DNA of 64,000 nucleotides, taken from NCBI GenBank assembly GCA_948144175.1, contig CANXME010002497.1:1508501-1572500 (forward strand), read 5' to 3'. The notes under the pieces are model-generated. The model did no database searches and was not told where the DNA came from. It was given only the letters and a program-made list of their open reading frames with translations. A program made the position numbers and the translations under genes. Below are positions 10,100 through 20,411 of the stretch, in pieces. Position 1 is the first letter of the stretch; each line of letters opens with the position of its first letter. Origin of the DNA: Closterium sp. NIES-65. Lineage: Eukaryota; Streptophyta; Zygnematophyceae; Desmidiales; Closteriaceae.

Positions 10100-11040
10100 C
10101 CTGTAGCAGCAGTAGAAGCAGTTAGGGCGGCTCGGTTCGGGTGGGGCGGCCCGGTTCGGGTCGGGTCGCGCGGCTCGGCTGGGTTCGCGCGGCTCGGCTC
10201 GGGTCGCGCGGCTCGGCTCGGGCCGCGCGGCTCGGTTCGGTCGCGCGGCTCGGTTCGGTCCCGGGCTGTGGCGGTCACGGGCCGCTCGGGGCCTCTAGGG
10301 GCGGTGGGCGCGGGGCCGTTCGGGGCCTCTAGGGACGGTGGGCGCGGGGCCGACGGGGCCGTTCGGGGCCGTAGGGAGGTGAGCGCGGGGCTTAACGAGG
10401 CCTTTAAGGGGCCGACGGGGCCGTCCGGGGCCGCTAGGGAGGTGAGCGCGGTGCCGTAAAGGGGCCTCTAGGGGCCGACGGGGCCTCTAGGGAGGAGCGC
10501 GGGGCCGTTAAGGGGCGAGCGCGGGGCCGACGGGGCCGTTCGGGGCCGTAGGGAGGTGAGCGCGAGGCCTTAACGAGGCCTCTAAGGGGCCGACGGGGCC
10601 GTTCGGGGCCGCTAGGGAGGTGAGCGCGGGGCCGTAAAGGGGCCTCTAGGGGCTGACGGGGCCGTTCGGGGCCTCTAGGGAGGAGCGCGGGGCCGTAAAG
10701 GGGCGAGCGCGGGGCCGACGGGGCCGTAAGGGGCCTCTAGGGAGGTGAGCGCGGGGCCGACGGGGCCGTTCGGGGCCTCTAGGGAGGTGAGCGCGGGGCC
10801 GACGGGGCCTCTAGGGAGGTAAGTGAGGGGCCGACGGGGCCGTTAGGGGCGATCGCGGGGCCGAAAGGGGCCGCTAGGGGCGAGCGCGTGGGCCGTTCGG
10901 GGCCTCTAGGGGCGAGCGCGGGGCCGTAAGGGGCGGGCCGACGGGGCCTTAGAGGGCCGTGAAAACCGAGGCGCCCTGGGGCGCTGGTAGGTAGGTAGGT
11001 AGGAAGGTAGGTAGGTAGGTAGGTAGGTAGTGGTGGGCCC
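10100..11040 (-). repeat. Element A 5' leader, GC-rich tandem array
   Basis: Between the PBS and gag lies about 0.9 kb of degenerate units around GGGGCCGACGGGGCC and GGGGCCTCTAGGGAGG (+ strand), plus a GTAG run at 10988-11030. In element sense it is C-rich. The + strand has many closely spaced G4 runs, so G-quadruplex formation is plausible. Confidence 0.9.
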
Positions 11041-11067
11041 TAAAAAAAAATTCGGTCCTAGGAAGGA

Positions 11068-11081
11068 CCTGCTCTATACCA
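11068..11081 (-). other. Primer-binding site of element A
   Basis: Reads TGGTATAGAGCAGG immediately inside the 5' LTR. It matches, apart from one base, the common copia PBS TGGTATCAGAGC complementary to initiator tRNA-Met. Confidence 0.85.
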
Positions 11082-11216
11082 TGTTGGAATAAACGAACAG
11101 GAATGAATGAACTGGCAGTGAAAACAGTACAAGTACCTAACACAAGAATTGTGTACCCCATATAGTCTAACCTACTGTAGCCTGAACAAGCACAACAACA
11201 TATATAATGTTTGACA
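11082..11216 (-). repeat. 5' LTR of element A
   Basis: A 135-bp partner of 3629-3763, differing at about 9 positions. In element sense it begins TGTCAAACATTATATATG with a TATA-like stretch near its start. Confidence 0.95.
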
Positions 11217-11221
11217 GGCGA

Positions 11222-11734
11222 ATCTTCCGCTGCAAGTGGCAAGAGAGGTGCCACATGGCATTTTCGTGGGGGTGATGAAGTTCGTGGCCAAAACTCACAT
11301 TCGCGCAGGCCCTCAGATTCGTTTTTTGCCTGTCTGATTCGTCAGACTAGTACACAGTTTTAGTCTGAGAATCTCAGACTTGGTATAGAAAGAAGGCTGA
11401 AATTTCAGAGTGTCTTAAAACAAAAGTATGATCATTTAAAATCAATGTATTCGATGTTTCATCGGAAATGTATTCAATGTTTCACTCATCTGCTATCGAA
11501 ACATGTTCTGAGAGGGCGAATATATGTGTCAGGGCGAATCTTGTGGTGCGAATGGGCGAATCTGCAATGTCAGGGCGATTTTGCTGTGATAGGGCGAAGA
11601 GTGTTGTACTCTCGCAGCACAAATCTATTGTGTCAGGGCGATTTTCCTATGATTGGGCAAAAATCTAGTGCTCTAAGACTCGGTTTTGCTGTGTTAGGGC
11701 GATTTTCCTATGATTGGGCGAAAATCTAGTGCTG
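11222..11734. repeat. Diverged ~61-bp satellite array, left part
   Basis: Copies beginning TGTCAGGGCGATTTT start near 11569, 11631 and 11692, and a partial copy lies near 11526. The unit continues across the insertion of B at 27117. The first ~300 bases (11222-11520) show no gene or clear repeat. Confidence 0.8.
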
Positions 11735-11739
11735 TAAGA

Positions 11740-11873
11740 TGTCAGAATCTAGCAGCAGGAATGATTGAACTATGAGAGAATGAGGTACAAATATGAATCC
11801 CTAATATGTGCTGTACCCCATATTGGCTATCCCAATATAGTCTAAACATATGTAACATATATATCATTTGACA
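11740..11873 (-). repeat. 3' LTR of element B
   Basis: Begins TGTCAGAATCTAGC and ends ATCATTTGACA on the + strand, followed by CGCCCCCATAGGC, the polypurine tract in reverse. Confidence 0.95.
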
Positions 11874-12107
11874 CGCCCCCATAGGCAAAGTGGGGGAGAG
11901 CAAGGGGTCACAAGACCAGTCAAGGGAAGCAAAGCAAGCTCAGGGTGGATCACAACATCACCACACACACTGAGCACAAGCAAAGGGCCACAACGCCAGT
12001 TCACATGCAGAGGTATATATGCAACAACAACAGCACAGTGATCTCTACCTAGCAGAGCAAGCAAGCAGGTATATATATAGATCACAGTACAAACAACGTC
12101 TACAGCA

Positions 12108-12883
12108 AGTGAGGAAAGTGGGCACAAGGCCTAACAAAGTGCAGAAACGCTGATGATCACCAGACGGAAGTGCCTTGGTGAATATATCAGCGATGTTGGC
12201 CTAATTGGCCATGTAACGCAGACAAAGCTGACCACGCTGCTGCAGCTCTCGAGCCAGGAAGTAACGCAGAGCGATGTGCTTCGTTCTGTGCTCCTGTCTT
12301 TTCTCCTCACACAAGGCAATGGCAGCCGTGTTGTTGACGTACAGCACTGGAGGAGAACGAGGCCGCTCTCCCAAGTCGGTTAGCAGGTAGGTCAGCCAGC
12401 GTAGCTCCTGTGCAGCCATGGCTTTGGCGTAGATCTCAGCCTCACAACTGGAGCTAAGAACTGAAGACGAGCGAGTAGAACGCCAAGAAACTAAACCAGA
12501 GCCAAGGCTGAAGGTGTAACCCTGTGACGACCGCTGAGTGCCTGGTCGTCAACCCAAGAAGCGTCTGAGTGCCCAGTGAGAACAACTGAGCTCCATGCCT
12601 GACGTACTGCACAAGTAGCGTAGTACCCTCTTAGCAGCATCCATGTACACCTTTCGGTGCCGACCAGGAGCTACGTAGCGAGCTAACCAAGAGGGTATGC
12701 GAGGTCAGGACGAGTGCAAGTCATCAGGTACATGAGGCAACCTACTAGCTCTGGGTAAGGACCACTCGGCTCTACGGACTCGTCCGAAGGTGGAGCTGAG
12801 AGCGAGTGACCTGTAGCCAGAGGAGTCGGCTGTGCTGAGGACCAGGTGAAGCCGAAGCGTTGAAGGACCTGCTGCACCATGTG
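12108..12883 (-). pseudogene. Element B RNase H and RT-RH connection, broken
   Basis: Fragments align with A: LVGCLMYLMTCTRPDLAYP near 12700-12760, and QELRWLTYLLTDLGER to QRGQLCLRYMAN at 12201-12419. Small deletions near 12540 and 12590 shift the frame. The active-site stretch reads YVNN where relatives have YVDN, so a catalytic Asp is lost. It is inactive on several counts. Confidence 0.85.
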
Positions 12884-14716
12884 TCACTGAGTCAGTGTGA
12901 TGGTGCGGCGTGCTCTGTCCCGGGTGATTCGCAAGCCAAGATAGCTTGTCAGCTCACCCAGGTCTGTGCACGTGTGTCTCTTCTGGAATTCGGACTTCAC
13001 GTGGGCAAGAGCCTCAGTGTCAGCAGTGGCAAAGACCAAGTCATGGACGTAGACGAGGATGTAGAGCGACGACAGCGACGTGTCGGTGCGCAGAAATAGC
13101 GACGGGTCAGCAGTCGACGGAGCAAACCCAAGAGCCGCAAGTATAGTCCTCAGTGTGTCGTGCCACTCACATGGTGCCTGGCGTAGACCGTTGACTGGCC
13201 GCTGGAGGCTCCACTGGGTACCAGGAGGGAACGACCCAGTGAAGCCGGGAGGGCGGCGCAGCCAGATCTCCTCGTGCAGGCTGCCCTGTAAGAAAGCTGT
13301 GCTGAAGTCAAGAGAGTGAAGCTCGTAGTCGCGCTGAGCGGCGACATGCAGCAGCACCCGAAGAGTGGTCATCTTCGGGGTGGGGGGGAAGGTCTGAAAG
13401 AAGTCTACTCCCTCTCGCTGACTGAAGCCTCGAGCAGCGTAAGGAGCCTTGAAGATAGGCGGAGAACCTGGCGGACGCTTCACCCTGAAAATCCACATGC
13501 CACTGACGATGTTTGCCTCAGGAGGGGGAACCTTGTCGACATAAGTGCCTGTGGACTTCCAGGATGCCATCTCTGCGTCCATGGCTGTCTGCCACTGAGA
13601 GGAGTACTCACCTGCGATCGCCTCAACGTAAGAGCGCGGGGTCGGGATGTGTGGAGTATCCGGGTCTCCCTCAGGGGTAAGCAGCATGGACATGAGATGA
13701 GGCGCAGTGGCTGCAAGACACTCAAGGTCCTCCTGCTTGTCCTGGAGGACGTCCGTGCCAAGAGCACACTCACCCCTAACGGACAGAGGACAGACATACT
13801 CAGACTCAGCAATAAGACTAGCGGCGTAGTCTAGACGACAGGCAGTAGCAAAGTCAACAAGCTCAGCAACAAAGGCAGACGCAGCAGCAGACTCAAACGA
13901 CGGGTCAGTGACAACTGTGGCTAGCAGATGCGTGACAGTAGAGTGAGCAACACGGGTGCGGTCAGACTCAGGCTCAGGAACGGTAGGCAGAGAAGACGCA
14001 GGAGGGGACGACAGGGGGACACGCTGCGGAGGAGAGGAGGGAGGACGAACTACGAGGTGGGTGCCAGGGACAGACGGCTGACGCGAACGAGGAACACGAC
14101 GACCGGAACTACTAGAACGGACAGGCGAGACAGGACGCGACGCAGGCTCACGACGCTCAGTAAAACCCCCTGTCTGCTTAGTATAAGGAGAAGGAGCAGG
14201 CAACGGTGAGCCAAGCTGTAACGGAAGACCAGTAGACGAAGGGAGACTAAGAACCTGGCGAAGCACAGAGTCAGGCGGTGGCTGAAACGACGGAGACGGT
14301 GGAGCGAAGAACAGGCACGGCTGTGCAGTGCCACCAGCACCAGCAGCTCCATCACCCCCAGCAGCTCCAGCACCTCCAGCAGCTCCAGAACCCTCAGCAC
14401 CAGCTCCTCCAGGACCAGCTCCACCACCAGTAGCACCCTCAGAACCAGCACCTCCAGTCCCAGGGTCTCCAGCCTCAGTGTCTCCAGCAGCAGCACCCCC
14501 AGACCCAGGGTCTCCAGCAGCAGCACCCTCAGGCTCAGCAGCACCTCCAGCCCCAGTAGCTCCAGTACCTCCAGTACGAGCACCTCCGGGACCAGCACCA
14601 TTCCCAGCTCCAGTGACGACAGCAGAAACACCTCCAGCGGCAGAGCCCCGAGCTCCAGAAACGCGACCCTGACGGCGACCGTACCAGTCGTGCAGCTGCT
14701 GTGAGGTGAGAGGCAC
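12884..14716 (-). CDS. Element B linker plus reverse transcriptase (610 codons, open, catalytic change)
   Basis: An uninterrupted frame from the linker into RT. The start of the ORF is a linker motif, LTSQQLHDWYGRR, followed by Gly/Ala/Thr-rich repeats (GAGAGGAAEPEG type). Next come TFLVVRPPS-like Pro/Ser sequence, AELVDFATACRLDYAA, then RT motifs WQTAMDAEMASWKS, GMWIFRVKRPPGS, LDFSTAFLQG and RPPGFTGS. The polymerase box at 13040-13051 reads YVHD instead of YVDD, so RT should be dead although the frame is open. The Met start is internal to the ancestral polyprotein. Confidence 0.9.
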   Translation of the reverse strand: MPLTSQQLHDWYGRRQGRVSGARGSAAGGVSAVVTGAGNGAGPGGARTGGTGATGAGGAAEPEGAAAGDPGSGGAAAGDTEAGDPGTGGAGSEGATGGGAGPGGAGAEGSGAAGGAGAAGGDGAAGAGGTAQPCLFFAPPSPSFQPPPDSVLRQVLSLPSSTGLPLQLGSPLPAPSPYTKQTGGFTERREPASRPVSPVRSSSSGRRVPRSRQPSVPGTHLVVRPPSSPPQRVPLSSPPASSLPTVPEPESDRTRVAHSTVTHLLATVVTDPSFESAAASAFVAELVDFATACRLDYAASLIAESEYVCPLSVRGECALGTDVLQDKQEDLECLAATAPHLMSMLLTPEGDPDTPHIPTPRSYVEAIAGEYSSQWQTAMDAEMASWKSTGTYVDKVPPPEANIVSGMWIFRVKRPPGSPPIFKAPYAARGFSQREGVDFFQTFPPTPKMTTLRVLLHVAAQRDYELHSLDFSTAFLQGSLHEEIWLRRPPGFTGSFPPGTQWSLQRPVNGLRQAPCEWHDTLRTILAALGFAPSTADPSLFLRTDTSLSSLYILVYVHDLVFATADTEALAHVKSEFQKRHTCTDLGELTSYLGLRITRDRARRTITLTQ

Positions 14717-14732
14717 ACGCGGACGAAGGCGG

Positions 14733-15110
14733 CTACTCCGGGGAGACCGCGCAACACAGGCTCAGAACTCTCAGCGCAAGCACCTGCAGTAGGTCCAGAA
14801 CCTCCAGCGCCAGCACGCGCAGCAGGTCAAGAACCTCCAGCGCCAGCACCCGCAGCAGCTCCAGAACCTCCAGCGCCAGCACCCGCAGCAACTCTAGAAC
14901 CTCCAGCGCCAGCACCCGCAGCAGCTCCAGAACCTCCAGCTCCAGCACCCTCAGCAGCTCTAGACTCCGCATCCCCAGGCTCCGCACCTCCAGGCTCAGC
15001 ACCCCCAGGCTCCGCACCCCTAGGCTCAGCACCCCAAGGCTCCGCACCCCCAGAAACAGCAACCCGAGCAGGACCACCCTCAGCAGGACCTGAGTCACCA
15101 GTGATCTCAA
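14733..15110 (-). repeat. Element B coding repeats after integrase
   Basis: Near-identical 33-36-bp units at 14800-14960 (Gly-Ser-Gly-Ala-Ala-Ala-Gly-Ala type) follow 15-bp GGAEPGGAEP units at 14970-15060 in element sense. Both belong to the INT-RT linker. Confidence 0.8.
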
Positions 15111-15663
15111 CCGGCACAGTCAAGGGAGGAGGGTCTACCTGAGACACATGTGAAGGAGTAGGACCGGGAGTGGGGAGGGGGTCTACCTGGGGAGCACCTG
15201 GAGCGAGGAAGAGCAGCGGGGAGGGGAGAGGGGCAGTGCGGTAGGGGAAGAGACGGTAAAAGGGAACCGACTCGTCGAATGTGACGTCCTGAGAGGGGAA
15301 GACACGACGTGAGGTGGGGTGGTAAAACTGCCAACCAGGTGCGTCAGGGACAAAGCCAAGGAAGACACAGGGAACACCGAGGGCGGAGAGCTTGTCCGTG
15401 GTGGTATCGCGGACAAAGGCACGAGCACCCCAGACCCGGAAACGCGACGCTTCGCCAACCTTCCCCGTCCACAACAATGTGGGCGAGGTCTCCGGCAAGG
15501 AGACACGGGGCCTGAGGTTGAGCTGATGCGCGGCGTACCGGACCGCAAACGGCCACAGAAAATGGGGGGCAGCCGCATGGATCATGGAGGTACGAGTGAC
15601 CTCCATGACTAAGCCAATGCGGCGCTCAGCAACCCCATTCTGCTGCGGAGAGGCCGGAAGCAT
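14827..15663 (-). pseudogene. Element B integrase C-terminal half
   Basis: Holds the third catalytic residue (NGVAERRIG), then AAPHFLWPFAVRYAAHQLNL, the copia signature CVFLGFVPDAPG, FYHPTSRRVF and SQDVTFDES, and finally the linker repeats. It is separated from the N-terminal half only by TAG at 15670-15672. Confidence 0.88.
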
Positions 15664-15669
15664 GAACGA

Positions 15670-16998
15670 CTAGGTGATACCGTGCTCCTCACAGAAGGCT
15701 GCCAAGAGGTCGGAGGAAAACTCACCACCTCTGTTAGAGTGCAGACGCAGAACGGGAAACTCCGTCCCGAACCGCTCGCGGAGCTGGAGACGAGCAGCGC
15801 GGATCCAAGGGATCAAAACATCAGGGACCTCACCCTTGGTGCGCAAGGGGAAGACCGTGGTGTAACGCGTGTAGTCGTCGACGACCAGCAGGAAGTACCG
15901 CTCGTGGCCCTGTCCACGGACGCGGGCTGGGCCCCACACGTCCAGGTGGAGAGTCTGCAGGGGAGCGTCTGTGGGAGGGAACGAGGAGGAGTGAGGAGCG
16001 GAGCGCTGTCGCCCCTCGACATAGGGAAGACAGGGAGGAGCAGGCGAGGGTGGGAGGGGAGGGAGAACCCTGGGAACACCAGAGACAAGGACACGGCGGT
16101 GCATGCTGCGAAGGCGCTGCACCGAAGGGTGACCAAGGCGTTGGTGCCAAAGGAGGGTCTGGTGCGACAAGGCGCGACACGAGCAGGGGGCTGACAACTG
16201 ACCTGACGAAGACGCAGACGCAGCTACCTGAGGGGACTCATTGGTCAGTATGTACAGGCCCGACCCCAGCTGCCGAATGAAGGTAGCTAGGTGACGACCC
16301 GTCTGAGCACACATGCAGTGTGTCACACGCTCGTAGGCAGGGGTGAACTGGTGAACACCCGCGTCCTGGAGCGCAAAACCCGCCACCAAGTTCGTAGAGA
16401 ACGAGGGGAGGTGAAGACCTGACAGTGTGCCGGACGGGACAGCAGGACAAGGGAGGACAGTGGAAGAGGTCGCACGGACGGGACCCCCAGAGGGGTCTGC
16501 CAGAGAGACTGGAACCGACCGACTGAGCGGCGTGAGGGAGGTGCTGTTGCGAAAGAAGCAGCGAGAAGCACCAGAGTCAAGTGTGAAGGTGTACAAGGCC
16601 TGAGCAGTCGTAGTACTAGAGAGAGGAGACTCACCAGCACCTAGAGCAGCAGCCGCACCCGTACCTAGAGCAGGAGACACACTAGCCCCTAGAGCAGCAG
16701 CCTCACCAGCACCTAGAGCAGCAGGCTCTATACCTGGGTCAGGTGGTACGCACAGGTAACAGGCACGGTCAGCACTAGTAGGCAATGCATACATGGCAGT
16801 GAGAATAGCATCATAGTCAAGAGCAAAGATATCTACCCTCTGCCCAAGAAGCTCCACCCAGTCGGGGAGGTCAGCCTCGTCGCCAAACTCGGTACGCCAG
16901 GCGTCGCTCAGACGGGCGAAGCAACGGGACTGTGTGTGAATGAGTGTCCCGCAAGCCTGACCAGTCTGAGCACCAGTGCAAATGATGTACGGGTAGGG
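15670..16998 (-). pseudogene. Element B zinc-knuckle-like motif, protease and integrase N-half
   Basis: Open from the C insertion edge (16998) to TAG 15670-15672. In order: a Cys/His cluster with C-x4-H-x4-C (CGTLIHTQSRCF), LDYDAILTAMYALPT, the protease box LDSGASRCFF, HQRLGHPS...CLPYV (one Cys of HHCC is lost), LHLDVWGP, and LHSNRGGEF. The second catalytic Asp of integrase is Asn (codon at 15733-15735). The frame joins that of the Gag repeats on the far side of C. Confidence 0.88.
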
Positions 16999-17003
16999 AA
17001 CGG

Positions 17004-17134
17004 TGACGAGAAGTGAGAATGGATGAATGAACTATGAAAGAGTTGGGTACAAGTAATAACCCTAATTGGGTTGTACCCCATATGGGCTACCCCACTACAG
17101 CCTACACAAATGTATAAGCTATAATATTCTGACA
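17004..17134 (-). repeat. 3' LTR of element C
   Basis: Begins TGACGAGAAGTGAG and ends ATATTCTGACA on the + strand. The polypurine tract follows in reverse (ACAATCCCATAGGC). Confidence 0.95.
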
Positions 17135-17328
17135 CAATCCCATAGGCAAAGTGGGGGAGAACAAGCGGTCACAAGACTAGTCAAGCAAAGCAAGCTCACG
17201 GTGGATCACAAAGTCACCACACAGTCCGAGCACAAGAGTAGGGCCACAAGGCCAGTTCACATGCAAGAACATATATATAAAGGTAAACAAGCAAGGGGAG
17301 GTATAGGAAGAATACAGTACAAACAAGA

Positions 17329-17943
17329 TCAAGAAGTCAGTAAGTGAGGCCAGGTAGGCACAAGACCTAGCACAGTACAGTAACGCTGATGATCACAAGG
17401 CGGAAGGGCCTTGGTGAAGATATCAGCAGTGTTGGCCTCACAGGCCACGTAGGTAAGGCGGAGCTGACCGCGCTGCTGCAGCTCACGAGACAGGAAGTAG
17501 CGGAGAGCAATGTGCTTCGTTCTGTGCTCCAGTCTGTGCTCCTGACACAAGGCCAGCATGGCCTTGTTGTCTACGTACATGACTGGAGGAGAACGAGGCT
17601 GCTCTCCTAGGTCAGTCAGAAAGTAGGTGAGCCACCGTAGCTCCTGTGCAGCCATGGCCCCTGCGTAGATCTCAGCCTCACAGCTGGAGCCGAGAATAGA
17701 GGACGAGCGGCTAGACCGCCACGAAACAGAACTGAAGCCAAGGCTGAAGGTGTAACCCTGTGACGACCACTGCGTAGCCTGGTCGTCAGCCCAAGAAGCG
17801 TCAGCGTGACCTGTGAGGACTACTCGACGTCGCCCTCCAAGCACTAGCCCCATGCCCGACGTACTGCACACGTAGCGCAACACCCTCTTCGCTGCAGCCA
17901 TGTGCTCTGGTCTGTGTCTCCCAGGAGCAACATAGCGTGCCAA
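17329..17943 (-). CDS. Element C RNase H (204 codons, open)
   Basis: Open frame with GHADASWADDQAT, SCEAEIYAGAM, YVDNKAMLALC and ANTADIFTKALPP, so the RNase H catalytic residues are kept. It is out of frame with RT because one base is missing near 17986 relative to the copies that read LMYLMTCTRPDL. Confidence 0.9.
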   Translation of the reverse strand: MARYVAPGRHRPEHMAAAKRVLRYVCSTSGMGLVLGGRRRVVLTGHADASWADDQATQWSSQGYTFSLGFSSVSWRSSRSSSILGSSCEAEIYAGAMAAQELRWLTYFLTDLGEQPRSPPVMYVDNKAMLALCQEHRLEHRTKHIALRYFLSRELQQRGQLRLTYVACEANTADIFTKALPPCDHQRYCTVLGLVPTWPHLLTS

Positions 17944-17986
17944 GATGCTAAGAGGGTATGCAAGGTCAGGTCGTGTGAGGTCATCA

Positions 17987-18965
17987 GGTACATGAGGCAG
18001 CCAACAAGCTCTGGGTACGGGCCGCTCGAATCTACGGACTCATCCGAAGGCAGAGCTGAGAGCGAGTGGCGAGTAGACAGAGGAGTGGCCTGAGGCGAGG
18101 AGTACGTGAAGCCGAAGCGCTGAAGGACCTGCTGCACCATGTGTGACTGAGTCAGGGTAATGGTGCGTTGTGCTCTATCCCGGGTGATCTGCAAGCCAAG
18201 GTAGCTGCGCAGTTCACCCAGGTCTGTGCACGTGTGTCTCTTCTGCAGCTCGGACTTCACGTGGGCGAGTCCAGCAGTGTCAGCAGTGGCAAAGACCAAG
18301 TCGTCGACGCACACGAGGATGTAGAACGGCGGCAAGGAGGTGTCGGTACGTAGAAACAGCGACGGGTCGGCTGTAGAAGGAGCAAACCCAAGAGCCGTAA
18401 GTGTAGTCCTCAGTGTGTCGTTCCACTCACGGGGCGCCTGACGGAGACCGTAGACTGGCCGCCGGAGGCTCCACTGGGTACCAAGAGGAAACGACTGAGT
18501 GAAGCCAGGAGGGCGGCGCAGCCAGATCTCCTCGTGCAGGCTGCCCTGCAAGAAAGCTGTGCTGAAGTCAAGAAAGTGAAGCTCGTAGTCGCGCTGAGCA
18601 GCTATGTGCAGCAGCACCCGAAGAGTGGTCATCTTCGGGGTGGGAGAGAAGGTCTGAAAGTAGTCAACTCCCTGCCGCTGACTGAAGCCTCGAGCCACCT
18701 AACGCGCATTGAAGATAGGCCGAGAGCCAGGCGGCCGCTTCACCCTGAAGATCCACATCCCACTGACGATGTTCGCCCCAGTTGGGGGAACCTCGTCGAC
18801 GTAGGTGCCTGTGGACTTCCAGGAAGCCATCTCTGCGTCCATGGCCGACTGCCACAGAGAGGAGTAGGGACCCTCGATCGCCTCAGCGTACGATCGAGGA
18901 GTCAGGATGTCTGGTGCATCCGGGTCTCCCTCAGGGGCAATCAGCGAGGACACGAGATGGGGCAA
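17987..18965 (-). pseudogene. Element C reverse transcriptase, broken
   Basis: Motifs: YSSLWQSAMDAEMASW, GMWIFRVKRPPGS, LDFSTAFLQG, RPPGFTQS, YGLRQAPREW. The polymerase box at 18300-18311 reads CVDD, with the two Asp kept but Tyr changed to Cys. TAG at 18699-18701 replaces Tyr in the KARYVARG motif. The N-terminal segment (18699-18965) and the C-terminal segment (to 18698) are otherwise in one frame. Confidence 0.9.
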
Positions 18966-19623
18966 AGCAGCCGCAAAGCACTGGAACTCCTCCTGTCTGT
19001 CCTCAAGGACGTCCGCACTAAGAGCACACTCACCCCCGACGGACGGAGGACAGACAGACTCAGTTGCAGCAACAAGACTGGCAGCGTAGTCTAGACGGCA
19101 GCGAGCAGCGAAGTCGACAAGCTCAGCAACTAGAGCAGACGCAGCAATGGACTCGAAGGTAGGGCCAGTGACAATAGTAGCAAGAAGGCGCGTGACCGAA
19201 GGACTGGCAGCACGAAGGGAGTCGGACTCCGGGTCAGCAAGCGAAGGAAGAGAGGACTAAGGAGGAGACGGCAAAGGGACACGCAGAGGAGCAGTGGACG
19301 GAAGCAGTGCCATCTGGTGTGTGCCGGGGACTGCAGGAGGACGCGGACGCGCAGTACGACCACTAGTGTGAGCAGCACGAACAGGCGACGCAGGACGAGA
19401 CCCAGGCTCACGACACTCAGCAAGACCTCCAGTAGGACCAGTGTAGGGAGAAGGAGCAGGTAGAGGGGATGCGGGCTGTAACTGGGACTGGGACTGGACA
19501 GGCGGCGGCCACTCTAAGGGAGGAGCAGGACCAGTAGAGGGAGGGAGACCAAGAACCTTCTCCAGGAGGGGAACGAAGTACGGCCTCGGCCGCGCAGCCC
19601 CTCCAGAACCAGCAAGGACGGCA
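18966..19623 (-). pseudogene. Element C linker, part next to RT
   Basis: Pro/Ser-rich linker with PAPSPYTGPTGGL, RLLATIVTGPTFES and AELVDFAARCRLDYAA, continuing into RT. It is cut from the rest of the linker by solo LTR D. A stop stands near 19258. Confidence 0.8.
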
Positions 19624-19628
19624 CCAGG

Positions 19629-20411
19629 TGTTGGTGCAACCCTACGGTTTTCTCTCGGCTTGTTGTCAGTGTGCGTGCATGTGTGTGTGTATGGAATGGT
19701 ATGAGGGCATGGGATAATATATATTTCATGCTTATAATTGTGTGTGAATGTTGAGTCATGATGTCGAGATATCGCTAGACGCGTGTTACGCTGTCGTTTG
19801 TGTCTCGCGCGCGGTTTCTATTCTGTCCTGTGTCGAACGTTTGGCGTGTCGCAGGTGTGTGCAGAAGACCCATCAAGAACTCAAGGATGAGTTTGTGATG
19901 AAGAGCCCGAGCCTTTGTGTCAACCCTCGAGTGATTTCGAAGCTCGCCAAAAGGGTGCACCTCAAGATATTGAAGATAGTTACATTTCTTTGAGTAGTGT
20001 AACATTTCACTTGGTGTAGGCCCTAGTGAAGGGTAGTTTCGAGACCCTTCGTGGTTGGGGACAGTGTGGCACTGTTCCACATCACTGTACCTCGGCTCTT
20101 GGGGTTTGTAGGAGCTGGGAGTCATTCCCAACTCGTAACTCTTCTTAACTCTTCCTATCTTGTGTTCTAAAACTATGTTGCTGCCATAGTGCCGTTCATT
20201 CAAACCGACGCTGTGTCATCAGTTCTTAATGAAAGCGTGCGATTTAAATTGCCTATTGTAGACGAAATCAAGGCGCTCCAGATCCAAGTTAAATGAAGTC
20301 ATTTGAAGTTGTGAGCAGATCGCTATGAACGTTTGAAGCCGCTGTGCAGAAATCAGACTGTGCACTCTATCTTTCGTTTTAGGCACATTGGAGCCTAATG
20401 TGACTATAACA
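19629..20411. mobile_element. Solo LTR D (or small LTR-like insertion) inside element C
   Basis: A 783-bp insertion with termini TGTT...AACA and a perfect 5-bp duplication CCAGG at 19624-19628 and 20412-20416. Its base composition is much lower in GC than the host element. No PBS, polypurine tract or internal repeat pair was seen, as expected for a solo LTR left by recombination. It resembles no other LTR in the window; its length would suit a Ty3/gypsy LTR. A 142-codon minus-strand ORF (19775-20203) inside is probably chance. Confidence 0.85.

Larger units (their letters stand above)
3629..11216 (-). mobile_element. Copia element A, full length with both LTRs and TSD
   Basis: A 7,588-bp Ty1/copia retrotransposon in minus orientation. 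Both LTRs are 135 bp with termini TGT...ACA in element sense. The 5-bp duplication GGCGA is perfect at 3624-3628 and 11217-11221. Domain order in element sense: LTR, PBS, repeat leader, Gag, zinc-knuckle-like motif, protease, integrase, linker, RT, RNase H, polypurine tract, LTR. The LTRs differ at about 9 of 135 positions, so the copy is not recent. Frameshifts and stops make it defective as it stands. Confidence 0.97.

Noticed and set aside
19775-20203. 142-codon minus-strand ORF inside solo LTR D
   Set aside because: No recognisable domain and it lies in a sequence bounded by TSD that behaves as an LTR.
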